64,000 bases of DNA, taken from NCBI GenBank assembly GCA_012656075.1, contig JAAKBF010000284.1:62001-126000 (forward strand), written 5' to 3'. Position 1 is the stretch's first letter; every line of letters begins with the position of its first letter. Positions 44,745 through 55,335 of the stretch are shown piece by piece. This stretch comes from Phytophthora hibernalis (taxonomy: Eukaryota; Oomycota; Peronosporomycetes; Peronosporales; Peronosporaceae). The notes beneath the pieces were generated by a model, which was given only the letters and a program-made list of their open reading frames with translations, did not search any database and was not told the origin of the DNA. A program made the position numbers and the translations under genes.

Positions 44745-45616
44745 GTGATACGAGCCAGGCTGGTGAGTGTCTCGACCATCACTCCGCTCTCTAACTTTCC
44801 TTCGGTTGAAAATCTCGGCGAGTCAAGTGCTGTCACCTTCAGGAAGCCCGTCGAGGACGCGACCGCTTCCTTCGCTGACCAGGTTCGCTTCCCGCGCTTG
44901 GTATGCTTCTTGTTCTCACCTATGGTCATCTAACCCGCCGCGTGTGTGTGCTTGGCAGATTCCCGTAGCGCCCTTACAGCTGCCGCCGCCTCGTCGAGTA
45001 GTTTCTGCACAGCAACCTTAGTTGCTCTTCAAGTTTCGTCGTCTTCCTCGGGCACTGTTGTAGAGGCACTGTTCACACGTTGTTGGACCTCAACGGTCAA
45101 GTTTCCCCACCCAGATACACTAATCGACTCGCCGATGGATTCTCAGCATCCCGTCGACTTGACGAACTGCAGGGCTCGCCGGAATCTTCCGTCGCTGGGT
45201 CCAGCCAAGCTCCGACGCCTGCCGCTGAGGCCGCGCAAGGTCTTCGGCAGGTTGACACTTTGGCTCAGTCTGGATCGCTGGGATCATCAGTGAAAATTCC
45301 TGGAAGCTCAGCTACCCTAGCTGATTCAGAGGATGACTTGACGAATCTCGCGGTAGGCGATTTCTATGGCCTTGCTGGGATTCGTCGAGCTCTCGCTCAG
45401 CAAGGAGAAGATCAGAGACTGAGTGATGCTTCTCTCGCTCAGCTGATCTCGTTTCTGCTGACCAACTCTCCTCCACCCGCCGACGCCTCAATTCGCCAGG
45501 CTATCCTCGGGGCAACATCGTCAGCTTCTATCCTGGTTGCGCTGCAACGCGATGTTGTACCCCTTCTGGATGCGTCTGCCGAGGTCGCCGAGCTGGACCA
45601 AGCTCGCCAAGGCTGA
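44745..45616 (+). pseudogene. Gypsy-1 antisense frame, N-terminal part (inverted)
   Basis: Plus-strand coding-like sequence directly inside the inverted LTR: SVENLGESSAVTFRKPVEDA, then (45080-45616) SASRRLDELQGSPESSVAG, DLTNLAVGDFYGLAGIRRAL, DASLAQLISFLLTNSPPPAD and a coiled-coil-like end. It carries the same dense CTCGNCGA motif (for example CTCGGCGAG near 44815). In the element's own orientation it is antisense to gag-pol and lies next to the 3' LTR, which fits the start of the antisense frame at 34812-36898. The join itself was not verified. Confidence 0.45.
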
Positions 45617-45740
45617 GCGAGTGGCTTCTGTCCGTTACAAGGAAATCACGAGGTCGTTTATCCCCAGACCCAGGCCAGGCACCGACGGAAAACCAGGGCC
45701 TTAGGCCGGGAACTGTGAACTTATCGTTCACTGAGAGCCT

Positions 45741-47287
45741 TTGCTCTCTTATGCTTCCGAATCGTTTATTGAGACGATGCCAAGGAACACGCTTCAGCAA
45801 GTTCGAGGAGCTCATATGCTGCATCCTCCAAACAACCTTCTTTTGACGGAGCGTGATCCACTATGGCCATGTCGTGGCGAAATGGATCATTTTCAGCGAC
45901 AGTTTGCTGAGCTCGCCGTGCCTATTGGAGTTAGTAGTATTGGCAAAATGACTGTTTGGACGAAAAAAGGACGCGGTCGAAGACGTTTGTGCAATCTAAA
46001 CCCGACAAATACGGGGTTCGCTCGACGTGGTTGTCGGATGGAGCTCGGTGTATGTACACTCCCTGTGACGAGTTATGGCAACACTTTGCCTTCCACCTCT
46101 TGCTGAGCGTTATACAAACATATTTCCTACATTGCGAACACCGTTATCCAACTCTCTGAAGGCCGACTAAGTAGCTATTCAGCCTGATTCTATGTGGATT
46201 GCAGTGGCAGGACACCAAACACGGCTTTGACGTCTCCTACTGAACATCACCTAGTTGTATCTGATAGATTTTATCCGCGTCACAAATTTGCTCTAAGTTC
46301 ACGAACGGTGAGACCCACTTGCTTGGTACAGTGTGCATAAAATTTAGTGGATATATTTAACAAGTCTGCCGTCGCAGAAGCCGTAGATCGCATTGTCGTG
46401 GGTAAGCGCGGAAGATGGGAGTTGGTTGCAACCGTAGACCCTGAGCCAGGGTGGGAAGCAAAGAATAAAGTCCACCAAAATACCCAGCAACGAATTGCAA
46501 AGGCGAAACGATCAACGTACGAACCAGCAATTCTTCAAGCTGAACGAGGTGGATATATCGTATACATGGGTAGAAAGGTGATCATAGTTTATACAAATGA
46601 CGCGAAGGCAACACCCTCTGCACAGACACTATATTCGACATTACCTGAAGCAGTATTTTGCTGTCACGGCACATATCCGATTCAACGCTGGGCAAAAGGT
46701 TGCGTGCTACGCCTCAAAGTTGTTATTGCTTTAGCTGAGATCGCTGGAGACTACAAAATACAAAGCCGTTGCGCAACACAACCCAATCGAACCGGCTGAG
46801 ACTAACGATATTGCTGTAGCCCGTGGACCTGGCAATTATCAACGCACAAGCATTGCTCAAAAACCGTGCGCCCTGGTGCAGCAGAAGAGGTATCACCGCG
46901 TGAATTCAAACGCATACTAGCAGACATTCTTACCAGTATCGAAAGCAGAACGCTGCCCCGAAGTGCAGCAAAAGAAGCGCACCAGTGAAACTATGGAGGA
47001 GATCACTGGGATGAATACATCGCTTCATACGATAACAGCGATTCGACGGAACACAGCAATGGCAAGCTGCTCTGTCATCTCTGCAGCGTGCGTAATATGA
47101 AAAAGTAATCACGGTACGGGTCCACAATGTGTGAGCTGCGCTTTCACGTAGAGTGTTTCACATCTTATCACAACACAGATGTGACCAAGCGCTCACCTCA
47201 GCTACGATCAGCGCTGGAGGCACTTTGCCGCACCTTCATAGATGAACCCGTGGCATTTATACGAAAGAAAAGCAACAAAACGATCAC
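45741..47287 (+). pseudogene. PiggyBac-like transposase, degraded
   Basis: Blocks in order: LAVPIGVSS-MTVWTK, SKTFVQSKPDKYGVR (a PiggyBac signature), SDRFYPRHKFAL (with a likely catalytic Asp), KRGRWELVATVDPEPGWEAK, GYIVYMGRKVIIVYTNDAKA, TYPIQRWAKG, and a C-terminal zinc region LCHLCSVRNMKK then CELRFHVECFTSYHN. Frames change at least five times and stops are frequent. The tRNA-bearing tandem array begins within 20 bp of its end, so this element marks or created the array's left boundary. Confidence 0.65.
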
Positions 47288-47306
47288 GCCGATTCTGATT
47301 CTCGGA

Positions 47307-47445
47307 ACGCACGCTGTGTGGGCAAGGCGGCGCACACCGGCTGGACTTGTTTCCATCGGTGCACACCATCGTCCACTGGGTCGTCGCAGCAGGGGCCTTT
47401 GCTGTCATTCCCATGCTCTCTGATTTGGGATTGGCTGACAGCAGT
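47307..47445 (+). repeat. Left piece of tandem-array unit 0
   Basis: 139 bp matching the segment downstream of the tRNA in the array units (from CTGTGTGGGC to GGCTGACAGCAGT), more diverged than the other units. The tRNA itself and upstream part are missing. The unit continues at 53649 after the Mutator-like insertion. Confidence 0.8.
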
Positions 47446-47472
47446 ACCGTATAATACTTCTTTGATCCGACA
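47446..47472 (+). repeat. Mutator-like element, left terminal inverted repeat
   Basis: 27 bp starting ACCGTATAATAC and ending GATCCGACA, perfectly inverted at 53622-53648. Confidence 0.9.
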
Positions 47473-48057
47473 ACATCTTATATCCGACATCGCCCAGCAG
47501 CCAATTAAATCACAGCTAATTGCACTAGTGAAAACTATTTCTTTTTCGACTGTACCACTAGTGTACCAATATTGCGGCTGTCACCACCATTCACTGCACT
47601 CTTGCAAGTGCAAAGGTGAGCACAACTCGCTCACAACCAGGAAGGCCGTCACCGTCCCAAGTCGACGCTGTCGCTTCTTGGCAACTCGCTCGATGCGATG
47701 TTCTACCAAAAAGAGCGATTTTCTACCAAAAGGAGCGGTTGTGGGGCTGGATCGTGGACAGAGCAACCTTAGTGACGGTAAACCCTGGGTTCTCATCATT
47801 ATTGGCCGCCCCTGGGGGCAGAGGAGGACCTGTAAGGCAGCTCAAGCGCCGCACCGAATCTTACCGGACTAAGTAAGCAATTATTAATGGAACTAATTAG
47901 CGTCCCCAACCAGAATGCACAGTCGGGACAGCGGCACCAGTACACAAAAAGTCCACGCAATTTTATCGCAGAAAAAAATACCGAGATCTCAAAATTACGC
48001 TTTTCTAAATTTGGAGGGAGCGTGAGAGCCTCCCATTTCAGAACCCCGTCCAAGCTT

Positions 48058-48305
48058 CCACGTGGCGGGCTGCCAGCATCACCGCTCGCCCATTCGCCCC
48101 CTTCCAGAAGCTAAGCGCTCCACATTAACCCCGCGCGGCGTCTCCCCAGCATCGCCGCTCGTCCGTTCTCATGTGGCGTGCTCCCAGCATCGCAGCTCGC
48201 CGACGAGCCCCTCCCACGTGGCGTACCCTGTTTCGCCCCGCATCGCCGCTCGTCTAAGCGCCCGCCACTCGACGAAAGTGGGACGCCAGCATCACCGCCC
48301 GGTCC
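48058..48305 (+). repeat. Subterminal GC-rich repeats of the Mutator-like element
   Basis: Five imperfect copies of GGCGTGCTCCCAGCATCGCC followed by GCTCGCC, at about 48065, 48138, 48175, 48219 and 48282. Such arrays near element ends often bind the transposase or drive its promoter. The preceding 47473-48057 is noncoding, with a doubled TCTACCAAAA-GAGCG near 47701-47739. Confidence 0.55.
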
Positions 48306-48344
48306 GCGCCTGAGCGCCAGCGTCTATCAGGCCCCGTGTGTCTC

Positions 48345-50766
48345 ATGAGTGATTCTGATGAAGATGATGCTGCGCGGGACTCTTGGGACACGTCCGCAAC
48401 TCCGACTGAGCAATCAAGCAACCCCGTCGTGTCCGTTTTGTTAATTCCTCCGACGGCGAATATGTTGGGGTTCATGAAAAAGCGCCACTTTCACGGAGTG
48501 GCATGACACGTGGGATGCCTTTTTCGCAAGTGTGAGAGAGTATGAAGCTCGTACGTCACAGCTGTATCGTATCCGTTCATGTACGAGCGGAACGACAAGA
48601 TCAAAAACAAGAAGAAGCGGAGAACTTGCAAACTTGTTCCTGAATCTTTTGGGGATTACTACAAAAAGTTTAAATGCACGCATGGATGGGAGAAGAATCC
48701 TCGTGGGACTGGAAATAGAACCGGCCATCGAAACAGCAGCACACGCTGTGGTGTGAATATCCCCGCGACTGTATGCCGTTGCACGGAGACCAACTCGTGG
48801 AGGATCTGTGTCAGTACGCACGTTCGGACGCACAACCATCCGCTTCGGGGCGCGATCTTCGAAAACTACCCTGCAATTAGGCGTGTCACGGATCGTAATG
48901 TGCTCGATTCTGTCGACGAACTCGTCAAAGCGGGTTCGAACCGAAAAAGATCCTCAAGCACTTACAAGATATGACAGGTAACTATGCGGATGGTATTGTG
49001 CTGGGGGTAATTATGCAAGTCTAATTCCATGCTATGCTAAATAAACAGGTAAGCGCGTGACCTTGCGGGACGTACACAATTTGATGTATCGCCTTAAAGC
49101 GAAGCGTCGTGGAGAAGACACGGTGGAAGAAAGATTGGAGGTTGTACTGAGGAAATTCTGCTCTTTTCGAGGCAACAATGCATCCATTTTCGTCGACGAG
49201 GCGAAGACTACCCAGACAATTACGATGCAGACGCGGCAAATGGGAAGATTTTCGAAGTAGTTATACTCGACTCTACGCAAAGAACCAACTCCTCCAAGTA
49301 TAAGCTTTTCAGCTTCATGATCGACGATGCGTTTGGCCACGTAAGTACCCAATTTTGTGATGAATAGTTGGCGATCAATTGGTGATCCGCCAAATGGTTG
49401 GTGATAGTTTGGGTCTTGATGGGTTGGTTGGTGGTCAGTTGGTGATCATAAAAATGGTTGGTTTGGTTGGTAAGTGACGTTTATTGTGTTCTATTCTATG
49501 ACTACCAGGGTCAATACGTTCAACATGCATTAGTTGAAAATGAAAGCCACGCCTATATAAAGGACGCAATTGGAGCTTTCAAAGAGAATAATCCGACATG
49601 GGATCGGATCCGGGCTTTCATGATCGACAAGGACTTTGGAGAGATGGCACTTTTGAAGCGAGAGTTTCCATTAGCTCGAGTGCTGATCTGTCATTTCCAT
49701 CTGAAAAATATCTGCGTACTGAGATGTCGAAAGCTATCTACGGTGGTCGCCACGAGGTGGACGTGGATCGCGTCGAAGACTCAGTCGATATGATGGTGAA
49801 GTCGCGGAGCAAAGAAGAATACGAGCGCGGGCTTCGATACATGTACTATCTTCTGGATGGATTCGACGAGACGAGTGCGATCCCTGAACCAAATCACCCC
49901 TGCTCGACTATTTTGTTCGCAAATGGCACTCCTGTAAAGAAATGTGGACTGTGTACGTGTTGCACATCTTGGATCCCCACAATCGGTACGTACATTATGA
50001 AGCGTGATTGTGATGTTTGTCATTCTAAATTACGTTGTTTTGGCTTGATTACAGTCTTGAGTCATCGTGGGGAGCATTGAAGAACATCTTGAAGCCGGAA
50101 ATGGAGATTGACGAGTGCGTGGAAACGCTACACTTTCTTTAGTCTACGGCAGAGTTGGAATATGCATCTCGCTTTAATGTTCTAGTCTCACGTAACTACC
50201 ACGGCGCGGATGAAATGCTTCTTCGCCTGGCAGTGCTAGTGAGCCCGCATGCGTTTGAGCTGATTCGTACTAATTACGAGCTATTCAAGTGTGGGTCGCT
50301 TTCGTATGAAGGAAATTGGCTACAAGATAACATTGTTCGGCTCCGATCGCACATGACGAACGGAGAATACATTGTAAATGTTTCGGTAAGTTTATCTGCG
50401 ATTTAATATGTTTTCTTTCATGATTTCTAACGCTTACAAACTTGGATTCACATTTATGTAGACGTACGTGTGTTCTTCTGTTTTCATGCGCACTATGTTG
50501 CTTCCGTGCCACCACACCATATTTATACGAGCATCCATGAACAAGAAGATGATAATTCTTGTCAACTGCATTAATACGCGTTGGCTGCAACAATCTGAAG
50601 CAAATCGTCCGGCGGAGAACGAGAACGATGGTGACGTTTCATGCGCATCTTTTCGGGTGAAATCCTCGCATATGCGCTCTGTGGAGCATGCCGTGCTGAA
50701 TGGGTCCACGAAATGGAAGACAGGGCTGGATATTGCTGCTGGTGTTGTGGAGGCTATGAGTTCTTA
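48345..50766 (+). pseudogene. Mutator-like transposase with SWIM zinc finger, four introns
   Basis: ATG 48345 (acidic start), then WHDTWDAFFASVREYEART and a FLYWCH/FAR1-like zinc domain (KFKCTHGWEK, STRCG, ATVCR, HVRTHNHPL). Introns at 48978-49048, 49341-49508, 49986-50054 and 50386-50461 all have GT-AG ends, and each rejoins conserved sequence (for example DDAFGH/GQYVQHAL). The RNase-H-like catalytic core includes VILDSTQRTNSSKYKLFSF, FMIDKDFGEMALLKREFP and VLICHFHLK. A frame break in an A-run near 49710 and others near 48430 and 48600 disrupt it. The SWIM finger CSCVFMRTMLLPCHHTIF follows the last intron. The transposase cuts at the terminal repeats. Confidence 0.8.
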
Positions 50767-50788
50767 AGGAACTCGGACTTTTATCAAG

Positions 50789-51420
50789 ATGGCAGAAGCT
50801 TTGCGTGAATTTGGCGAAAGTGCGACGCAAGGTATGGTTCCAATCATCAGCGTACAGACTCCGTCTTCTTCACGGGTAGCCGAGCGAACAGAGGAGATGG
50901 TGTCCGAACTGGAACGCCGTCAGAGGCCAGGTCGATCGCCCGACAATGATGACTCCGATGTTGTTCTGAGCGATGAGTCGACTCTGCCCCCAACAATGAA
51001 GGCGACACAAACAGCAGAAAGCAGTTAAGATGCCGAATGCGTCGGGTCTGATAAGGACTTTGATCCTATCAAAGACACTGCCGTAGAAGTCGAGGACGAA
51101 ATGCAGGAACATGACGATGGAAACACAAAACAATGTAGCGTCAAAGATCGTGTTGGTGAGGAAGGCGACGGTGCGGGTGATATTATATCAGACAGCCGAA
51201 ACTTAATTGCTGAAACCGACCGAATCATTAACCACTCGCGCGAAATGGTATCCTCTGACAGCGATAGAAGTGAATCGCAGAGAAAAATTCCTGTCAAAAC
51301 AAAGAAGACATACAATCTTGCCACGAAGACCGTGAAGGACATCTCCGTGAGGAAGAAAACCTTGTCGGGGAAAGCGGCCAAACCTGGGAATCCAGCACGT
51401 TCGGCCGGAAAGGACACGTA
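50789..51420 (+). pseudogene. Charged linker between transposase and protease frames
   Basis: Two coding-like pieces: 50789-51028 (MAEALREFGESATQGM..., acidic end) and 51101-51420 (DRIINHSREMVSSDSDRSES and lysine-rich KTKKTYNLATK). It is low complexity without a catalytic motif. At 51461-51515 a 24-bp unit coding LTPTSLD/LTPTSRD/PTPTNW is repeated three times. It may be the tail of the transposase or the start of the protease protein. Confidence 0.45.
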
Positions 51421-51676
51421 AAACGACGGCAAGAAGGCGAGTGTCAACAAACCTGATCTGACTCCAACCAGTCTGGATCTGACTCCAACCAGTCGGGATC
51501 CGACACCAACCAATTGGTGAACACGACCAACAAGTCGGAAAGCAACCTCCACAACTAGTACTTCACAAGCGTAGAAAAAGCGCAGGGCGGAGAGCGAGGA
51601 CGAGACACCGAAGATATCACAGGGAAGTTTTTCGTCAGTACGGCCGTCAAAAGAAAAGGGAGACCCAAAATTCGTC

Positions 51677-52806
51677 GTGAACAAGCGCGTGAGGCTAAAA
51701 AAACTACGCATGGCAGACTCTATTGCAGGATCAAATGCGCTCGTTCAAGGAACTCATGTCCCTGTGAAAGATTTGGCACTCGTCCGCAAAACGATCGAGC
51801 GCTGTTTCAACGTTGCAGACGCGTTGCCCGTTCTAAACAGCATCGAACAAGTCGATGCTCCGACCTGGAAGTCGACGACTATCGAACTTCTTGCCAAGAA
51901 ACAGAAGGTTCATCTGAAGGTGACAATCGTGTTCCCGAAAAACTATGTTTCCAAATGCATTGCTGGGATATCTACATATCGAAAGTCGTTACCCAGCGAT
52001 CACAAATCGGGTAAAATGGGGGTGTCAATTACGAAGTTAGGTACTTTTGCAGAGGATGACCTGATTACGATGCGAGAGTGGAATGACGAGTCTCCGAAGT
52101 TGATAGCTGTGAACGACCTTGCCGAGTGGATCCGAGTGTCGAGATTTACACAAATGTCGCTACCTAATTCGCTGAACAACTGTGTTACCGTGGACATGCT
52201 TGCTTGCGCATAGCGTCTGAAATCTGTGAGTTTGAAAAACTCGATGAGCACTCGGTTTGCACCTGTGAGTGTCCAAGAACTAGCCTTTTTCGAAGATCGG
52301 AGTGGTTGGGTGATTCGTGAAGCTGGCGATGAATCACCTGATAGACCAAGATGTAGACGCGCAAGGACTCAGTCGCATCGGAGGTGTCAATCCACTGCAT
52401 GCGAGTGGACGACGACGTCATGAAGCACCAAATTATCGCCAACTCACCCTTTCAAGCTGATTCACGTTCGTGTGTATCTAGAAGCACACTGGGCGGGGGT
52501 CGTGTTTGACTACGAGAATGGAAAAGCGGTGATGTTTGATCCCATGCAAAAGATGGCTAACTACAAAGCAATCTGCAAGACGCTGGACAATTTTTCGCGG
52601 AGTATGTAGTGAATCTTGAGCCGATCCAGCAACAAGCACCACGCCAAGAAGATACAAACAGCTGCGGCCCTCTAACATTGCTTTTCTTTGAGTGCATGGT
52701 GCAAGGCATTCCGGTTTCGCGCGTGTCCAAGGAGCAAGTCATATACCTTCGCTTTCGCTACCTTTTCCTGACTAGCAAGGGTGTTTTTGCAGAAACCCAG
52801 AAGTAA
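51677..52806 (+). pseudogene. Ulp1-like (C48) cysteine protease gene
   Basis: First part 51677-52213: KRVRLKKLRMADSIAGSN and a folded region of unknown type (TWKSTTIELLAKKQKVHL). The C48 domain is at about 52100-52806 in shifting frames: catalytic His in YLEAHWAGVVFDYENGKA, oxyanion Gln in QQQAPRQED and catalytic Cys in DTNSCGPLTLLFFE. These are the hallmarks of SUMO/Ulp1-type proteases. Two or more frame breaks (near 52210 and 52600). C48 genes are carried by some plant Mutator-like elements; their role in transposition is not established. Confidence 0.75.
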
Positions 52807-53621
52807 TCACAACTGAGAACTGCATTTATAACATGAGGCGTAAGCCATGCTTTGTATTGACCTGTTAGTTCCTACATTCATCCTGACTCGTACCAAAGCT
52901 GCCCTCGGCGACGATCCATACACAACGAGTAGGGCTCATAACACCTACTGCAATCGGAGCCGTGAAAGCTACGAGCCCGGATACGTCGCTTGTTAACACT
53001 AAGCAACATGCATACCAGCTTGCATGCCGACTACATGTGCTCTGACTTGGTCCCTTCAAACTGCGGGTGAGCTCGCAATAGCTAGTACTCCAAACGGAAA
53101 GACTACGACAGGACTTTCGGCAAGTCATCAATGCAGTCTCCCAGCATCCGGACCACATCCGGACATCCGCACACCAAAATCTCTACAAACCACCGAAACG
53201 TAGAGAATTCAGGTCGTACTTAACCGGAAGCTAATGTACTTCGTATTTTTCGGACGTACTTAGGCGGAATAAGTTACCAGCCGTCCAACTAAAACCAAAC
53301 TGGTTGGAACAGACAGTGATGGTTAGTGACACAGTTAGTGATCGACTGGACCGGCTATGCAATCTGGTTGGTGACGAGCCATTATTATAGCAACGATTTC
53401 AAAGCCAAGAACAACAGGCCAGCAATGTTAGCGAAGCTCTACATGTACATGGGCTCGGCGTTCGCTTTGGGAGTATACATGTACCCCTTCCCTCGAGAAC
53501 GCGATTATGCCAACCATTTTTTTAACGAGTTTTTCAACAAAAATAATGTTTGACAACCATATCGTACAAAGATTGAAATTTTTCCAACGTTCACTTGCCC
53601 TACTCCTATTCAAAGATTTAG
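52807..53621. other. Right noncoding arm of the Mutator-like element
   Basis: No gene is recognised between the protease stop and the right terminal repeat. A small hydrophobic frame (53326-53553) lacks support. The words GGTTGG and AGTTAGTGA recur near 53300-53370. Confidence 0.4.
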
Positions 53622-53648
53622 TGTCGGATCAAAGAAGTATTATACGGT
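53622..53648 (-). repeat. Mutator-like element, right terminal inverted repeat
   Basis: Exact reverse complement of 47446-47472. Array sequence resumes at 53649. Confidence 0.9.
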
Positions 53649-54022
53649 CTGCTCACGGCTTCTGCTCTTTTCGTTGTGCATTATCTCTGTGCTCCATGCT
53701 CTTAGCGCTGCGGCTGTGGATGGCCAAGCGTCTTGCGCGATCCGTTGCGCGACACATGAGACCTCACAGCAGAGCGCGGGGCCTGGCAGTGTCCTGAATC
53801 CCTGTAGGTTGCTTGGCTGGCGATGTGTCCCACCTCTATAACTTGATATTACTGGATCGTCGATAACGACGGCTGTAGGACGAGTTGTAGCTGCGCACTG
53901 CGACGGATGAGCTCGGTGCGGGGTGGTGGTTGCGCTGCAATGGTGTAGAGTGCGCGAGAGGTGTGTGCGCGTGTGTTTTTGGCATTAAGCGCGACATGTG
54001 TTTGTGTTGAGGCTAGGTTAGC

Positions 54023-54094
54023 GGCCTAGTGGTCTAGTGGTATGATTCTCGCTTTGGGTGCGAGAGGTCCCGGTTTCGATCACCGGCTGTGCCT
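54023..54094 (+). tRNA. tRNA-Pro(UGG)-like, copy 1
   Basis: Starts GGCCTAG. Anticodon stem CTCGC/GCGAG with loop TTTGGGT gives anticodon UGG. D loop with GG, T arm CCGGT-TTCGATC-ACCGG. The acceptor 3' strand CTGTGCC leaves one C-U mismatch (position 4/69) and the discriminator is T. No T4 follows within 150 bp. Likely impaired. Confidence 0.7.
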
Positions 54095-54642
54095 GCGGGC
54101 CCCCTCCGCCCAACGCCTGGTCAACCGCGTCTGCACACTGTGTGGGCGAGGCGGCGCACACCGGCTGGGCTTGTTTCCATCGGCGCATACCATCGTCCAC
54201 TGGGTCGTCGCAGCAGGGGTCTTTGCTGCCATTCCCATGCTGTCTGATCCGGGATTGGCTGACAGCAGTATGCTCACGGCTTCTGCTCTCTTCGTTGTGC
54301 ATTATCTCTGTGCTCCATGCTCTTAGCGCTGCGGCTGTGGATGGCCAAGCGTCTTGCGCGATCCGTTGCGCGACACATGAGACCTCACAGCAGAGCGCGG
54401 GGCCTGGCAGTGTCCTGAATCCCTGTAGGTTGCTTGGCTGGCGATGTGTCCCATCTCTATAACTTGATATTACTGGATCGTCGATAACGACGGCTGTAGG
54501 ACGAGTTGTAGCTGCGCACTGCGACGGGTGAGCTCGGTGCGGGGTGGTGGTTGCGCTGCAATGGTGTAGAGTGCGCGAGAGGTGTGTGCGCGTGTGTTTT
54601 GGCATTATGCGCGACATGTGTTTGTGTTGAGGCTAGGTTAGC

Positions 54643-54714
54643 GGCCTAGTGGTCTAGTGGTATGATTCTCGCTTTGGGTGCGAGAGGTCCCGGTTTCGAT
54701 CACCGGCTGTGCCT
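54643..54714 (+). tRNA. tRNA-Pro(UGG)-like, copy 2
   Basis: Acceptor CTGTGCC (mismatch 4/69), discriminator T. First T4 is about 130 bp downstream, in GGTCTTTTGC. Same unit type as copy 1. Confidence 0.7.
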
Positions 54715-55263
54715 GCGGGCCCCCTCCGCCCAACGCCTGGTCAACCGCGTCTGCACACTGTGTGGGCGAGGCGGCGCACACCGGCTGGGCTTGTTTCCAT
54801 CGGCGCATACCATCGTCCACTGGGTCGTCGCAGCAGGGGTCTTTTGCTGCCATTCCCATGCTGTCTGATCCGGGATTGGCTGACAGCAGTATGCTCACGG
54901 CTTCTGCTCTCTTCGTTGTGCATTATCTCTGTGCTCCATGCTCTTAGCGCTGCGGCTGTGGATGGCCAAGCGTCTTGCGCGATCCGTTGCGCGACACATG
55001 AGACCTCACAGCAGAGCGCGGGGCCTGGCAGTGTCCTGAATCCCTGTAGGTTGCTTGGCTGGCGATGTGTCCCATCTCTATAACTTGATATTACTGGATC
55101 GTCGATAACGACGGCTGTAGGACGAGTTGTAGCTGCGCACTGCGACGGGTGAGCTCGGTGCGGGGTGGTGGTTGCGCTGCAATGGTGTAGAGTGCGCGAG
55201 AGGTGTGTGCGCGTGTGTTTTGGCATTATGCGCGACATGTGTTTGTGTTGAGGCTAGGTTAGC

Positions 55264-55335
55264 GGCCTAGTGGTCTAGTGGTATGATTCTCGCTTTGGGT
55301 GCGAGAGGTCCCGGTTTCGATCACCGGCTGGGCCC
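55264..55335 (+). tRNA. tRNA-Pro(UGG), copy 3, complete form
   Basis: Acceptor CTGGGCC pairs fully with GGCCTAG (one G-U wobble), discriminator C as usual for eukaryotic tRNA-Pro, and a T4 terminator at 55339-55342. One of four copies with all three features. Confidence 0.85.

Larger units (their letters stand above)
47446..53648 (+). mobile_element. 6.2-kb Mutator-like element carrying a Ulp1-type protease gene
   Basis: Bounded by perfect 27-bp terminal inverted repeats and inserted in the first unit of the tRNA array: the unit resumes with CTGCTCACGG on the right. It encodes a FLYWCH/SWIM-type transposase (48345-50766), a charged linker frame, and a C48 (Ulp1/SENP-like) protease frame (51677-52806), all on the plus strand. 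The 8-11 bp target duplication usual for Mutator is not visible; at most a degenerate TA/TC. Confidence 0.8.

Noticed and set aside
49360..49500. TTGGTGAT/GGTTGGT repeats as a minisatellite locus
   Set aside because: They lie wholly inside the second intron of the transposase gene and are short and irregular.
47446..53648. Integrated virus
   Set aside because: Terminal inverted repeats and a SWIM-type transposase define a DNA transposon. There is no capsid or polymerase gene.
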